A stretch of DNA of 64,000 bases from Paraspadella gotoi (lineage: Eukaryota; Chaetognatha): positions 19,785,590 to 19,849,589 of the forward strand of contig CM119264.1 in assembly GCA_051294375.1 (NCBI GenBank), in the 5' to 3' direction. The translations under genes and the position numbers were made by a program. The notes under the pieces were generated by a model, which was not told the DNA's origin, ran no database searches, and saw only the letters and a list, made by a program, of their open reading frames with translations. Positions 41,878 through 54,893 of this stretch are shown here, piece after piece. How positions within the stretch are numbered: position 1 is the stretch's first letter; every line of letters begins with the position of its first letter.

Positions 41878-44018
41878 TTTGCTTATAAGCAGACCCCGAC
41901 TCTAAAATTCACTTTGTCGGTCCGTCGGTCCGCCCCCTCAATCTTGTCAGGCATTAACTTATTTCATATCAGAACATCGAATTATGATAAATTATGCCAA
42001 AAAAAAAAGATGTCTGTCTGTTCGTCCGTCCGTCCGTCCATCCCACCTTAACAAAAAACACCAATTAATGGATGGATTGTAATGAAATTTGTATGTGGTT
42101 AGGGAAGTGTGTGATTGAGCTGGATATGAAGTTTCGATGGATTGCTCCGAGTGGAAATGGGTTTAAATGAAAAAAAATATATAATTCTATGGCAACGGGA
42201 GGATAGCCTGTGATACCCGGGGCGCGGGGTATCTCACTAACTGGCGTAGGGCTGCGGACCCTCAGTGACCGCCTCCTGTCACTGGCATGTTTATACCGGC
42301 ACTGTCACATTTAAGCCAGAACCGGGATACCCAGGGATTGAACCCGGGACGCACGGATGGAATGAGATGATTTAGCCTGCTCAGCCATTGAGACGAGGCT
42401 GAGGACGGACAGCAGTGAGGCAGCTTTAAGTCTTGCTGCCACAGGATCCCCACCAACTTCTCCACAGGGCCTCAATCCTGAGGAGATGTCTGAGAGAAGG
42501 TTTTGATCTATTGCCATAGTGAGAGGAGCGGGCGAGCGAGCGAGCGAGTCTAGAGCGTTACCAGAGAAGTAGGGCATAGGCGTGATATGCATACCCTAAG
42601 CGACGGCGCACGGTGCGCAGTGGTTGCGTGTTCGAGAGTAGGGCTCACCACTTATGGCAACGGGAGGATAGCCTGTGATACCCGGGGCGCGGGTATCTCA
42701 CTAACTGGCGTAGGGGCTGCGGACCCTCAGTGACCGCTCCTGTCACTGGCATGTTTATACCGGCACCGTCACATTAAGCCAGAACCGGGATACCCAGGGA
42801 TTGAACCCGGGACGCACGGATGGAATGAGATGATTTAGCCTGCTCAGCCATTGAGACGAGGCTGAGGACGGACAGCAGTGAGGCAGCTTTAAGTCTTGCT
42901 GCCACAATTCATTATTTGACCACCAAGTGTGTGATTAAGCTGGAAATTAAGTTTCGATGGAATCGTTTGGGTGGAATTAGTTTAAATTAGGACTAAGCTC
43001 TGACGAACAAAGCCCGAGTTTTTTTTAATATATTCTTATACCGGCCAAGGTAGAATGATGGCAATATTGTTAATATTAAGTTTCAAAAAGATCCGACTAT
43101 AAATATAGAAAATATTAACCAAAATCTTCGGAAAATTCAACCCTTCTTTGGAAGATTTTCGCCATAGAAGATTTTTCCCGAATCTGACTCCCGGTTGAAA
43201 ACTCTTAGAATTCCGATCGTTAGCTCCTCTTTTACTTTTACTTTAAATAAAAATTTCACCAAAATGGACTAATTCACTTTACCATGATCGTATCATATCA
43301 AAATAACCTAATAAAATGTAAAGAAAAATTTTGAGAAGCCCTTCAGACATTTTGCCAAAGGATTCCAAAATTGGACCTTATTTGTTGAACAGGAACATAC
43401 CTCAGTCACATTTATATCATTTTCAAGGAAAAAAATCCCTTTCATTTCTATATAAAATCAGAGATGGAAAATTTTTCCGTCCAGAAGCAGTCTATTTGTT
43501 CTGGCTTGTTTGATATCAAGATGTTGATGATTTGACAAGAGAAAAAAAATGCGAGCCCTTCAGATGCAACAGGATCGGAATCAAGTGTTTTTACATCGAT
43601 ATTTTACCAGAATTTTTACCAGGAGCGTTTATATTGTTTGGTAGTCAGATTTGAACGAAAATCTCCATTGAAAAAGTCTTCCTCGATCTCTAAGAACGAC
43701 GTAGACTCCTATTTAAATGAAAAAAACCCAAAAAACCTCTTTCACTTATTGATTATGCTTCTTTTTCTTTTTCTATTAAATATAAATGCAAGACGTATAA
43801 ATTAATCAAATAATTAATCAGTTAATTAAACAATTATTAATTAATCAGTCAATTAATCAATCAAAACAAACATTTCGGATCAAGTTAATTAATTAACTAA
43901 TTAATTAATTAATATTAATATAATATATATATTAATATAATATTAATTAATTAATGGACTAATTAATTAATATTAATTATTTATTTAATTACCGATAATG
44001 ATCTTGGGCAGATACGAC
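41878..44018 (+). repeat. R1 family copy interrupted by a TRIM
   Basis: It starts in the R1 hairpin (GCTTATAAGCAGACCCCGAC), has CACTTTGTCGGTCCGTCGGT and GTCCGTCCGTCCGTCC, and ends GGGCAGATACGAC then ATTGTTTGCTCAAAC. The TRIM at 42188-42906 lies in it. Bases about 43010-43740 are not part of other R1 copies and show no gene. Confidence 0.75.
42188..42906 (-). mobile_element. TRIM 2: LTR pair with a 209-bp interior, TSD ATTC
   Basis: LTRs at 42188-42443 and 42653-42906 are about 97% alike (TATGGCAACGGGAGG...CTGCCACA), flanked by ATTC at 42184-42187 and 42907-42910. On the minus strand a PBS, TGGTGAGCCCTACTC, lies at the start of the interior and a GGTGGGGATCC purine stretch at its end. No coding capacity. 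The near identity of the LTRs means a recent insertion. Confidence 0.9.
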
Positions 44019-44472
44019 ATTGTTTGCTCAAACTTGTTAAATGTTCAAGTACAGTGTGTCCCAATGGTACTGTCCGTTAACTTTTACATATTGTACGGAA
44101 CTGTGTTGTTAAATCTTATTTCTGAGATAACGTTGTCAAAAATAAATTTTAGTAATTTTTCAGGTTTCTGAAAAATGATCATAATCATGATCATGATCAT
44201 AAAAAAGAACAAAAAGAAAGGAAGAAGAAAAAAATCTTAAATCTTGCCAGACCGGAATCTAATTTGATGCCGTCGATCAAATAATTTTGTTTCCAAACAT
44301 AAAACGTATTCTGACTAAATCTCGGAACCGTAAAATAAATACACGAAAATCTCGAATGTAAATTTGGGATTTTGTTTTAAGAAAAAAGCGCGGAATAAAT
44401 GGCGATAATAAAAGTTTTTAGAAAAAAATAATCAGAGAGAGAGAAAGAAAAAGATAGAGAGAAGCTGGACAG

Positions 44473-45061
44473 TAAGGCATAGTAAAATTTCTAAATTTAA
44501 CTTTAATTAAAATTCTAAAAGTGAGGAACGAACAACATTATACTAATAAACATTTATGTATAAAAAAAATTATAATAAATTTTACAATTTATACAGTAGG
44601 CCATATTTATACTAGTACTAATCCAATAAATGTTAAAATTTCAAAACAGTTTTTATTTAAGATTTTTGAAAGTTGATAAAAAGAAATATAACTCTTTTTG
44701 AAAAATTCTTTCATTAAGTGGGTCAAAAATTAGAAAAAGCTATATTTTAATCTGAAAATTAACTTTTTATATATTAAATAGTTTTTTAAATTTTTAACCC
44801 ACTTAATGAAAGAATTTTTAAAAATGATTTATATTTTTTTTTTATTAACTTTTGACGAGGAATTCAAATCTGCAATCAAAATTAAGAAAAGCTTATTTTG
44901 AAATTTTTTGATTTTATAAGGATAGTACTATACATAAATATAACCTACTGCGAAAATTAAGAAACATAAAATTATTTTTTTTTACAAATTAATATTCACT
45001 GATGGTATGTTGTTCATAATTGACTTTTAGAATTTCTGTATGTAACTTTCATTACGCTCTA
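44473..45061. mobile_element. hAT-like MITE, 8-bp TSD CTGGACAG
   Basis: It begins TAAGGCATAGTAAAA and ends TTCATTACGCTCTA, with CTGGACAG duplicated exactly at 44465-44472 and 45062-45069. The interior is a long imperfect palindrome (TTCTTTCATTAAGTGGGT and inverse). Same family as 50649-51164. Confidence 0.85.
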
Positions 45062-45644
45062 CTGGACAGCCAATGGACAGCCGCTGCAGAGCTGAACTCG
45101 TTTTTAGACGAATCTGAGTAGGGACCAACTTTTTTCCTATCTATAAATAAATATTAAAAAATAAATATTTGGGCATGGCGTCGGCGACAAACGGCCTCCA
45201 CTGGAGCTCGTAAGGAGGCTGTTGTGCTTTTTTTACCATTTTAAACCATTTTAAAGATTATTTAATCAATATTATAAAAACTATTTATTAAATAATAAAA
45301 AATATATAATTTATTAATCTTTTTTAAAAAATCATTGAAAAAAATGTTGACATATTTTATTTTATGTAGTAAGTAACAAGTTTGCTTTGTTTAATTTTTC
45401 AAATTTAGTTATCCTATAAAATGGTCCATACATGTGAGCTTATTAAGGATAATGAATTCAACTTTTTCGAACTGGTATAGTAGCAGTAAGTAGATTCCTC
45501 CATAAATTTTTAAATTTGTCAGAACGTTTTTCTCTTTTTTTTCCATATTTTTTTGACACGCTAAACGTTTCTCTGATTACGCAAAATACCTTGTATAAAT
45601 AAAAAATAATAGCGCCAATAGTTAGTGTTATGTCTCAAATAGAT

Positions 45645-47880
45645 GGAAAAAAAACCTCGTTTAAAAATTTGATCGGGAAGTGGGGTAACTAAGGCTTACC
45701 AATGGCATCTTCCACGCCGATCGTTCTCTCAAATAATTTTTTTTATTTAATACATTTGAATGGGGAAAAAAGAAAAATTGAAATGCAGGTTGCAGAAAGG
45801 GTACAGATAATCTGGTCATACTGACACAATAATCATGACCTTTTATGTCTTGTGAAATGGGGGCAGTAAAGAAATCTAAAAAATTTGATCATTAAGTTAG
45901 TCAATGAACACTTTCCAATGGGCTATTCCGCGATTTTTTTTCTTAATTAAAATAGATAATAAATAATAGAATTAAATTGCTTGTATAAAGGTTGTTATAT
46001 TTAAAAGAAAATTATCAATACAATTTAATACAATGATGTCTTGCTTTGTCAAATATGTTGCCAGCTATGTAATTTTAAAAAAATTTTATTATGATAAACA
46101 AGCAATGTGTCAAGCTTTTTGTTTTAAGTTGAAGATAAAAAAAAATGACAATTTTTTTTTCACAGATAAAAAGGTAGACATCCAGACTGTTTATATCAAG
46201 CTGAAAACATTTTTGTATTTATCATTTTTCATATTTAAAAAACATTTTATCAAGCTACTACATCAAATTTTGCTTGTTTTTATCGTCGCAAACGCAAAGC
46301 GACGATTTTGCTGTGGTTGTGCACATAAGTGGCTTCGTCGTTGTCGTCGTCGTCGGCGTTCCAAATTATAGATCGCCTTTTTTCTGATTAAATTTGGGTG
46401 TGCCTCTGCTTACGATCCTCGCATTCAGAGAAAAAACTACTTTTTCCAGTATTGTTCAGTTACTATTAACAAAATTAATTTAATTTTCACCATAATATAA
46501 TCTAATACTTAAGGGAGTGGTCTTTTCATACAATTGAAACATTCTTTGAAATATTTTCCACTTCATTGATAGGGAAGCCAGGTACTCTGGGAGTGAATAA
46601 ACGGGACTGTGAGAGAGTCTTGATTGAAAGCTTGCAGGGACCTGCTATGTCATTATCTTGTAAGAGTGATGGAGGCCTTAAACCACCAAAGCCTGTCCAA
46701 AGTCAGGGGCAAGATAGCTTATTTATTAAATGAATGGATAATTTTTATATTGGTTGTACCAATTTCATAAATTAGGCCAAAATACGGATTGGTTATAACC
46801 ATCTCCAGCTATTTCTAATCATATAAGAGTAACATTTTAGCAACTTTTAGGAAAAAAAATCATGTTCATTTTTGTCCATTTTCACTTTCGTCTTCAAATT
46901 TGAATGCTAAGGAGAGTTGAGAAATTTTTTTTTATTTTGGAATTCCTTTCTTCCTTATCTTCTTCACCCTTGAGTAAAATATTTTCCTTATATCATTCAT
47001 AGTTCACTTATGAAATAATTTTAAAGTTGACAACTCAAAAAGTCGCAGTTTTAGTTTTTATTACAATTTATTAAACAAAAATAGTTTAAATTGGCTTAAA
47101 CTAACAGAAAATATAGTCCACAGAATAAGCTTTTAACACCTACAAAATTATCAAAAAAACTCTTTTCGTTTAGCCACAAATAATTTTTAAAGACAACTTT
47201 TAATTTGTAACTTTTTGTGACTTGTATTTATTTATGATAAAGAAAATATTTTTAACTCATTTATTAGTTTTAAAAGATGGGGTATTTACTGACGTTGATA
47301 AAACAAAAAAACTGCATCCTTTTAACCCAATGGGAAGCGTCAGGACTTGTTTTTTGTGAAAATTGACAGATTTTGCGGAAAAAATTTCCGCAAAATCTAT
47401 CGATTTACTAAATTTGCTAGGCAACCAAAATTGAAATAAAATCCTCCGTTACCGTTACATCCTTTCTTATAATGCATATTAAAGATTTTATTTGATATGT
47501 CTCAATGTAAACATTGTGAGAGGGAAGAGGAAAGAGAAAACAAGAAAAGGAGAAGGAGAGAAAATGAAAGAGGGGGCCAAGGGCAAAAAAAAGAAGGCAA
47601 ATTGGGGGAAAAAATAGACAAATAAAAGGTAGGAAATTAGGGGAAAATTGGAAAGAAAAAGAGGGGAAAAGAAAGAGAAAGAGAGAAGGAGAGAAAAAAG
47701 GTGAGGAAAGTGCATGAGTGGCAGAAAAAGGTAGGGGCCAAAAAAATGGTAAGTGACTGAGTGAGAAGTAAGGGAGGAAAGAGGAAGATATAAAGTAAGA
47801 GAAGAAAAGAGGTGAAGAAAAATAATCAGGAAAAGCGTATGAAGGAAAAAAAATTATATCAGATAATGTGGCGTCTTACC
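45645..47880 (-). repeat. Large unclassified repeat, copy B (main part)
   Basis: Inverted relative to 24513-26940; shared blocks include GATCGGGAAGTGGGG, TGTCTTGTGAAATGGGGGCA and the hairpin at 47367-47405. The CT tract of copy A appears here as a GA-rich tract (47515-47850). Bases 46270-46800 contain inserted text, including the repeat also found at 55185-55342. Confidence 0.65.
46600..46785 (+). repeat. Repeat shared with 55185-55342
   Basis: Blocks TGATTGAAAGCTTGCAG, GATGGAGGCCTTAAACCACC and AAAGCCTGTCCAAAGTCAGG occur in the same order in both places with about 90% agreement. No family is recognised. Confidence 0.7.
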
Positions 47881-48379
47881 TAAAAACTTTTATGTAAGTA
47901 AAATACGTGAAGATTCTTATGAGGAATTCGATCTTTAAAAATTATCTATACCATAAAAATTCGAACATACTAAGTATAAGTATCTAAAATTACACAGTTA
48001 ATGAGATTAGATAAACAATAATTGAAGAAATCATGTCTTACCGTATTTTTAACTCATATAAATTTAGCTGGGAAGTTCTAAGTGATAAGAAGGAGATAAC
48101 TTGAGACTACCGTTTTTCTAAATGAAGTTTGCTTCATACTAACCAATGAGATCAAGAAAGATGGTAATTATTGAAGTTCAGATTTTGTTGTCTTAAAGAC
48201 ATCGATCGTACGTGGAGCCGTGTATGAAGCAGAAAATCTATATACAGCTTCTCATCATCGATGTCCTTAAAATTGGGTCAGGACAGTTATTAAATATGTT
48301 TTTTTTACGTTTTATCAAAACAAACAAATTTTCTCTCTTTTATTTTTATATTTCTTTCTCTCTCTCTTTTCTCTTTTTA

Positions 48380-49541
48380 GTCGGATCTGCTTATCAGCAG
48401 ATCCCGACTCTATAATTCACTTTGTCGGTCCGTCGGTCCGCCCCCTCAATATGTCGGGCACTAACTTATATCATGTCAGAACATCGAATTATGATAAATT
48501 ATGCAAAAAAAAGATGTCCATCCGTCCGTCTGTCCGTCCGTCCATTCGTCCGTCCGTCCGTCCATCCCACATTAGAAAAAAACACCAATTACTCGTGATT
48601 GGATGGATGGATTTGAATGAAATTTTGTGTGTGGGTAGGGAAGTGTGTGATTGAGCTGGATATAAAGTTTCGATGGAATCGTCTGAGTGAAAATGAGTTT
48701 AAATGGAAAAAACAAAAAAATATAATTCACTATTTGAACACCAATTGCTCATGAGTGGATGGGGCGATTGACCTGGAATTTTGTATGTGAGTAGGAAAGT
48801 GTGTGATTGAACAGGAAACCAAGTTTCGATGGAATCGTTTGAGTGGAAATGAGTTTAAATGGAAAAAAACAAAAAACCTGTTTCACTAATTGATTATGAT
48901 TTTTTTACCTTTTATATTAAATGTATATGCAGGATGTATTAATAAATCAAATTAATTAATCAGTCAATCAATCCGTCCATCCATCCCACCTTGGCAAAAA
49001 GCCCCAATTACTCGTGATTGGCTGGTTGGATCGGAATGAAATTTTGTGTATGGGTAAGAACATGTGTGATGAACGGAATCGTATGAGTGGATATGAATTT
49101 AAATGGAAAAAACATAAGTCGCATTTACTAAAATCTTTTTACTTATTTTAACCAATAAATACTCTAATTAATCATAATTGGATGGATAGATTGAGTTCAA
49201 ATTTTGTGTGTGGGTAGGAAAATGTGTGACAAAGCTTGATATAAAGTTTCGGTACGAGTGTCACATTTACTTGACTCTTTTTACTTATTTTAACCCATAA
49301 TAGATTGAGATGACATTTTGTGAGCGGGAAGGAAAGTTTGTGAAGAAGCTAGATATAAGGGTTTTGACGGAATTGTGCCAGTGGAAATGAGTTTAAATGG
49401 AAAAAATATAAGTCACATTTACTTTATTTTAAGGACATCGATGATGATAAGCTGTATATAAATTTATAATTAATTATTAAATATTAAAATTAATTAATTA
49501 ATTAATCGATTAATTAATTATTTTTCGTAGGCAGTTCCGAC
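48380..49541 (+). repeat. R1 family copy with repeated interior
   Basis: It starts GTCGGATCTGCTTATCAG, ends GGCAGTTCCGACATTG, and has four to five internal copies of the block with GTGTGTGGGTAGG and GAGTGGAAATGAGTTTAAAT. The longest uninterrupted copy of R1 here. Confidence 0.8.
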
Positions 49542-49894
49542 ATTGTTTGCTCAAACTTGTTATTTTATGTCTCTTTCCCTCTCTCTTTTCCCTAGTCACT
49601 GATTCATAGGGGAAAAAAACAAGTCTGCAGGGGCTTATTCTTTTTCTCTCTTTTCTCCTGCTGCTTCTGCTGCTGCCTTTTGATTTTTTTTCTTTTTTTC
49701 TTGGTGCCTCTGCTGCTGCCGCTGTTGATTCCTCGCTCTCTCTATCTCTCTTTTTCTCTCTCTCTCTGCGTTTTTATTAAAAAAAAATTGAATTAGGATT
49801 GAACTCGTAAAATTAGGCATCGCATTCTTTTTGCTATCGCAACATTGTGTTTTTATTTCATTCTTTCTTCTCGTCACTCTTTCTTTTTGTTAAT

Positions 49895-50215
49895 TTTTCT
49901 TTCTTTCCTTTCTATTCCTTCTTTCCTTTCTATTCTTTCTTTCCTTTCTATTCTTTCTTTCCTTTATATTATTTCCTTCCTTTCTATTCTTTCCTTCTTT
50001 TCTATTTTCCTTCCTTTATATTCTTTCCTTCCTTTCTATTATTTCCTTCCTTTCTATTCTTTCCTTCTTTTCTATTTTTCCTTCCTTTCTATTCTTTTTT
50101 TCCATTCTATTCTTTCTTTCCTTTCTATTCTTTCTTTCCTTTCTATTCTTTCTTTCCTTTCTATTCTTTCTTTATATTTATTCTTTCTTTATATTTATTC
50201 TTTTCTTCTTTTTGT
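49895..50215 (+). repeat. Pyrimidine minisatellite
   Basis: About 18 irregular copies of TCTTTCTTTCCTTTCTAT-type units. Long Phe/Ser/Leu frames across it are repeat products. Bases 49560-49760 before it are CT-rich. Confidence 0.9.
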
Positions 50216-50329
50216 TTCTGTTTATAAATTAATTTTCTTTTCTCAAATTAGATTTTTTTAGTATCAAAATTTGTCGTCAATCCAGATTTTTTTAATGCAA
50301 TTGCGACGATCCTTATGCTTTTAAGAAAT

Positions 50330-50610
50330 TTATGGAGTAGATAAAATTTAATGGTAATCAAAATGTAATTCACTCTTTCCTCTTTCAAATTACAAAAGAA
50401 AAACAAAAAATTTCATTTGCCTTAATTGAAATTTTTAACGCAAAAAACTGTTATACTTTTAATCTAATTTAAACAAAAGCTTTGTAAATATTTATGGATA
50501 AAATTGAACAAAACTATTTTAGAAAGATGTGCCATGATTAGGGCTTTAAATTGATACCACACCCACTTGTCTACCTCTTTTCATTCAAAAGTTATTTAAG
50601 AAAATAACTT
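50330..50610 (-). repeat. Large unclassified repeat, copy B (end)
   Basis: Inverse of 24513-24790 (GATACCACACCCACTTGTCT, AAAGATGTGCCATGATTAGG). CGATCCTTATGCTTTTAAG at 50310 is the edge motif of the 22-bp foldback, so the same junction exists in both copies. Confidence 0.7.
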
Positions 50611-50648
50611 TTTTTACCGTTAGAGAACTAAGGATTTGAACTACGCAG

Positions 50649-51164
50649 TAAGGCGTAGTGAAAGTTTTTTTAATTTTCGCAGTAGGCTATATTTATATAT
50701 AGTACTATCCTTATAAAATTGAAAAATTTTAAAATAATTTTTTTTAAATTTTGATTGCAGATTTGAATTCCTCGTCAAAAGTTGATAGAAGAAAATATAA
50801 ATCATTTTTAAAAATTCTTTCATAAAGTGGGATAAAAATTTAAAAAACTATATTATTTATTATATAAAAAATAAATTTTCAGCTTAAAATATAGCTTTTT
50901 CTAATTTTTGACCTACTTAATAAAAGCATTTTTTAAAAAGAGTTATATTTCTTTTTATCAACTTTTTAAAAAAATATTTTAAAAAAATGTTTTGAAATTT
51001 TAACATTTATTGGATTAGTATTAGTATAAATATGGCTTACTGCATAAATTGTAAAATTTATTATAAATTTTTTTTATACATAAATGTTCATTAGTATAAT
51101 GTTGTTTGTTGCTCACTTTTAGAATTTTAATTAAAGTTAAATTTAAAAATTTTACTACGCCTTA
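50649..51164. mobile_element. hAT-like MITE, 8-bp TSD CTACGCAG
   Basis: It begins TAAGGCGTAGTGAAA and ends TTTTACTACGCCTTA, flanked exactly by CTACGCAG at 50641-50648 and 51165-51172. A 516-bp near-palindrome with no ORF. Confidence 0.9.
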
Positions 51165-51783
51165 CTACGCAGTACAAATCTTTGTTAAATAAAAATTTCG
51201 GCAAAGCGGGAGTATCTCCATTTATCCTATTGGTACAATACCTAAATTTCAAAATAAAACCTGAAGAAAAAATTTCCGTCATCTAAAGACATATTACTTT
51301 CAGTTGTACCCATCGTCTTATTTATTTATGGCTTATGGTTTAAGAAATCAGAGAACCGTTTCCTATTTTTTTTAAAATAGTACTAGTGCGTCAAAAATCT
51401 AAGGAGAAACTTGAAAATTTTATTCCGACAAATTTTGCCTTTCAAGGCTGACGTTTATGACTATATCTAGGAAACCATTGTAGGAATTTAAAAACGGTTT
51501 TTTGCATGTTAATATTGACATCATTCTCCATGGAACGGCATAAAAATATATAAAAAAATTATTTCAAATTAGGTCTCGAATGAGGTATCTACAGTAAGCT
51601 TTTATTAACGGACAGTACCATTGGGACACACTGTATTTAAATGTTGATTCACTAAACAGTTTATTCAGCACTTTTAAAAGAAAAACGATTATATTTTAGT
51701 ACCGTTTTCAATTTTAGTTTCAGTTTATTATTTCATATTTTGTCATTTATTTAAGTACCAATTAAATTTTTTTTTGTTGTTAG

Positions 51784-52074
51784 CTTGTTCTGAAATGGAA
51801 ACAAAACTGCCTTCAAAAAATCTTCATGACCAAAAGGTTCCCCCAAAAACAAATGTGGAGCTCAGTTGTGAGGTTCCAGATGGCCTGGTAGTTAAAACTC
51901 AGTGGTATAAAGATGGGGTACCTATAAATGTGAAAAGCGATAAATATGAAGAAAAGGTGGAAGGAAACAAAAGGATTTTGATTGTGAAGAGTGCAGATAT
52001 ACTAGACCAAGGAATTTTTACCTGTGAAACTCCAACTTTCAAATCTTCAGCAAAATTAGAAGTGACATCAGAGC
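51784..52074 (+). CDS. Single-exon Ig repeat 2
   Basis: The acceptor is TTTGTTGTTAG and the donor GAGC|GTAAGT; 291 bases, phase 1 to 1. It reads SEMETKLPSKNLHDQKVPPK, NVELSCEVPDG, VKTQWYKDGVPINVKSDKYE, LDQGIFTCETPTFKSSAKLE. A full I-set domain with both Cys and Trp. The closest relative in the window is 53733. It is reached from 41826 across a 10-kb intron full of R1, TRIM, hAT and unclassified repeats. Confidence 0.93.
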
Positions 52075-52777
52075 GTAAGTCTTACTTACTTCTTAATTTT
52101 TCCAAATTATCGTGTTTATTCTTTTTTATCTTTCACTATCATGAAAAAATAACCATTAAAACTTCTACTACATACACTATCCCAAATACCTATAAAAATA
52201 TAATTTGGTACTTTTATTTTTAAAATTAAATAAAATCAAACTTCAAACTGTATTTAACTTTTTTACAGTCTCTTTGCATTCTCGAGTAAATACTCGTTAA
52301 AGTTGTGTTTTCATAAAAGTCTTTTCCCCTTGAACGTTATCATTTTTAAAATGATACTTTACTTTTAAAATTTTTGTAATTTTTTAAATTACAAACTACT
52401 CGTGGCTTAAGAAAAACAAATTTTTTTTTTATCAAACAATATTAAATTTTATAATATATTTTACTAGGGAATGGTCCTGTCTTTTTAAACTGACTTTATA
52501 CATATGTTTTGAAAGAAATAACCAACCGGCTGACAAACAATAGTATATATTAAGTGTTTTCTATTTTTCAAAAACGTTTTCGTGCACAGTTAATATACTA
52601 ATATGTATTCCCTGCTGATGAAAATTTTTCTGATGGTATTTTCGTACTAAATTTCTATAATTTCAGTACTAACTAATTAGAGGATTTTTTTAACCATTAG
52701 TTTTCAAATTCATAATTTTTTTTAACCATTAATTTTCAACTTCTTCCAATGCACAATTTTAGTCTCTTCTATTTTTA

Positions 52778-53552
52778 GTCGGATCTGCTTTCAGCAGATC
52801 CCGACTCTATTTAATTCACTTTGTCGGTCCGTCGGTCCGCCCCCTCAATCTTGTCGGGCATTCACTTATATCATGTCAGAACATCGAATTATGATAAATT
52901 ATGCAAAAAAAAAGATGTCCGTCTGTCTGTCTGTCCGTCCGTTCGTCCGTCCGTCCCACCTTAGCAAAAAACACCAATTACTCGTGATTGGATGGATGGA
53001 TTAGTATGAAATTTTGTGTGTGGGTAGGGAAGTGTGTGATTGAGCTGGATATGAAGTTTCGATGAAATCGTCCGAGTAGAAATGAGTTTAAATGGAAAAA
53101 ACAAAAAAAATATATTTCACTATTTGAACACCAATTGCTCATGAGTGGATGGGGCCGATTGACTTGAAATTTTGTATTTGGGTGGAAAAGTGTGTGATTA
53201 AACTGGAAATCAAGTTTCGATGGAATCGTTTGAGTGGAAATGAGTTTAAATGGTAAAAACAAAGAACCTGTTTCACTAATGGATTATGCTTCTTTTTCTT
53301 TTTATTTTAAATGTAAATGCAAGATGTATTAATTAATCAAATAATTAATTAGTTAATTAATCAATTAGTTAATTAATTAATCAATAATTAATTAAGCAGT
53401 TAATTAATCAATCAAAACAAACATTTTGGATCAAATTAATTGCATAATTAATTAAATAATTAACTTGAATAAATTAATTATTAATTAATTAAATAATTAA
53501 TTATTTATTAATTAATTAATTAATTACGATAATGATCGTGGGCAGATCCGAC
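52778..53552 (+). repeat. R1 family copy
   Basis: Starts GTCGGATCTGCTTTCAGCAG, ends GGGCAGATCCGAC then ATTGTTTGCTCAAACTTGTT. Uninterrupted, with the GTCTGTCTGTCTGTCC block and TTAATTAA-rich 3' part. It fills the intron between Ig repeats 2 and 3. Confidence 0.85.
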
Positions 53553-53732
53553 ATTGTTTGCTCAAACTTGTTTTCCTGGGTAATCACTAATCTCTAACCT
53601 TCAGTCACAATACCTGTTTTTTTCAGTTTCAAATTATTAATAGCCCAAAAAAGCTTAATTTATTGTTTGATGAAAATAGTTTTACCTATATTCAATAATT
53701 TGTTTTCCCTTTTTTGTCCCGTTCAAAAACAG

Positions 53733-54008
53733 AAGCATCTGTTTCTTCAAAAAATCTTGAAAACCAAAAGGTTCTTCTAAAAGCTAATGCTGAGCTTAGT
53801 TGTGAAATTCCTGATGGTCCAGATGTTCAAAGTCACTGGTATAAAGATGGAGTGCCTATAAATATTGAAAGTGATAAATATGAGGAGAAAGTTATTGGAA
53901 ATAAAAGAATTTTAGTTATTAAAAAGGCAGATATTTTAGATCAGGGCACATTTACCTGTCAAACCCCCAAATTCAAGTCTTCAGCAAAATTAGAAGTATC
54001 CTCCCAAA
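53733..54008 (+). CDS. Single-exon Ig repeat 3
   Basis: The acceptor is TTCAAAAACAG and the donor TCCCAAA|GTAAGT; 276 bases, phase 1 to 1. It reads ASVSSKNLENQKVLLKANAE, LSCEIPDGPDVQSHWYKDGV, KRILVIKKADILDQGTFTCQ, FKSSAKLEV. A complete I-set domain, five codons shorter in its N-terminal linker than repeat 2. The acceptor has a weaker pyrimidine tract than its neighbours. Confidence 0.92.
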
Positions 54009-54294
54009 GTAAGTTTTTAAAATATATTTCCACTTAGTTAATATTTTTTGCCGGATCTGCTTAATTAGGCAAGCGATCACTCAATTTAAACTTTGAAATA
54101 CACTGAAATAGAGCAGATATTTAGAAAGTAGACCTTTTGACGATTCCGAAAATGTATTCACTTTCTCTTTTTTTCAAAGACGTTGCCATTTATTTGGACT
54201 TTTTATTACTATAAAAAATAAAAGAGACTGATCGGAAGAGTTGGAGTCCAAACGCAGAAGCGGATTTTTATAAAATTTTTAACAAATTTACTTC

Positions 54295-54499
54295 AGTTCC
54301 ATCCAATCACGAGTAATTGGAGTTTTTTGCTAAGACGGACGGACAGACAGACGGACGGACTAATATCGTTTTTTTGCATAATTTATCATAATTCGATGTT
54401 GACATGATATATGTGAATGCCCGACAAGATTGAGGGGGCGGACCGACGGACCGGCAAAGTAAATTACAAAGTCGGGATCTGCTTAAAAGCAGATCCGAC
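54295..54499 (-). repeat. R1 copy, minus strand, 5' part
   Basis: Reverse complement of the R1 5' half, from CCATCCAATCACGAGTAATT to AAAGCAGATCCGAC. A piece of the next R1 block follows on the plus strand to about 54620. Confidence 0.75.
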
Positions 54500-54893
54500 T
54501 AAAAAAATTATGTCCATCCTTTTGTCTATTTATCAATTAATCTATCCATCCCTGTAAGCTTTAAACGCCAATTACTCGGGTGAGTGAGCATAAAAGTGGG
54601 AAAGAGTTGAAATGTAACAAACAAAAAATATTTTTTTATTATTAAATTTCATTTCTTTACCTTTTATATTAAATATAAATGTATGCTACAACAACAATAT
54701 ATTATATATTATATTCACACCGCCTCAATATACCATAATTATGACAATCACCATACCCACAGCTGACACAATGACGATCACCTGCTTAATCATAATGATT
54801 TTTCTCGTTCGTAACATTTCCTGTGGAGATATCTCACAATCCCTTCATCCAAGAGACTTAAATTGAGGCTCATTTTGGAATATTGTGGCGGTA

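Noticed and set aside
41878-41960. R1 start hairpin as a tRNA or riboswitch
   Set aside because: It recurs as the terminus of a dispersed repeat and lacks any tRNA arms.
46033-46371. 112-codon frame beginning MMSCFVKYVASYVILKK
   Set aside because: Lies in copy B of the large repeat and is not open in copy A; ends in a TCG-repeat patch.
49845-50261. Phe/Ser/Leu-rich open frames of over 120 codons
   Set aside because: Translation of a pyrimidine minisatellite; no codon bias or splice sites.
53714-53732. Start of the Ig frame upstream of the splice acceptor at 53732
   Set aside because: These bases are intron; the phase chain requires the exon to begin at 53733.
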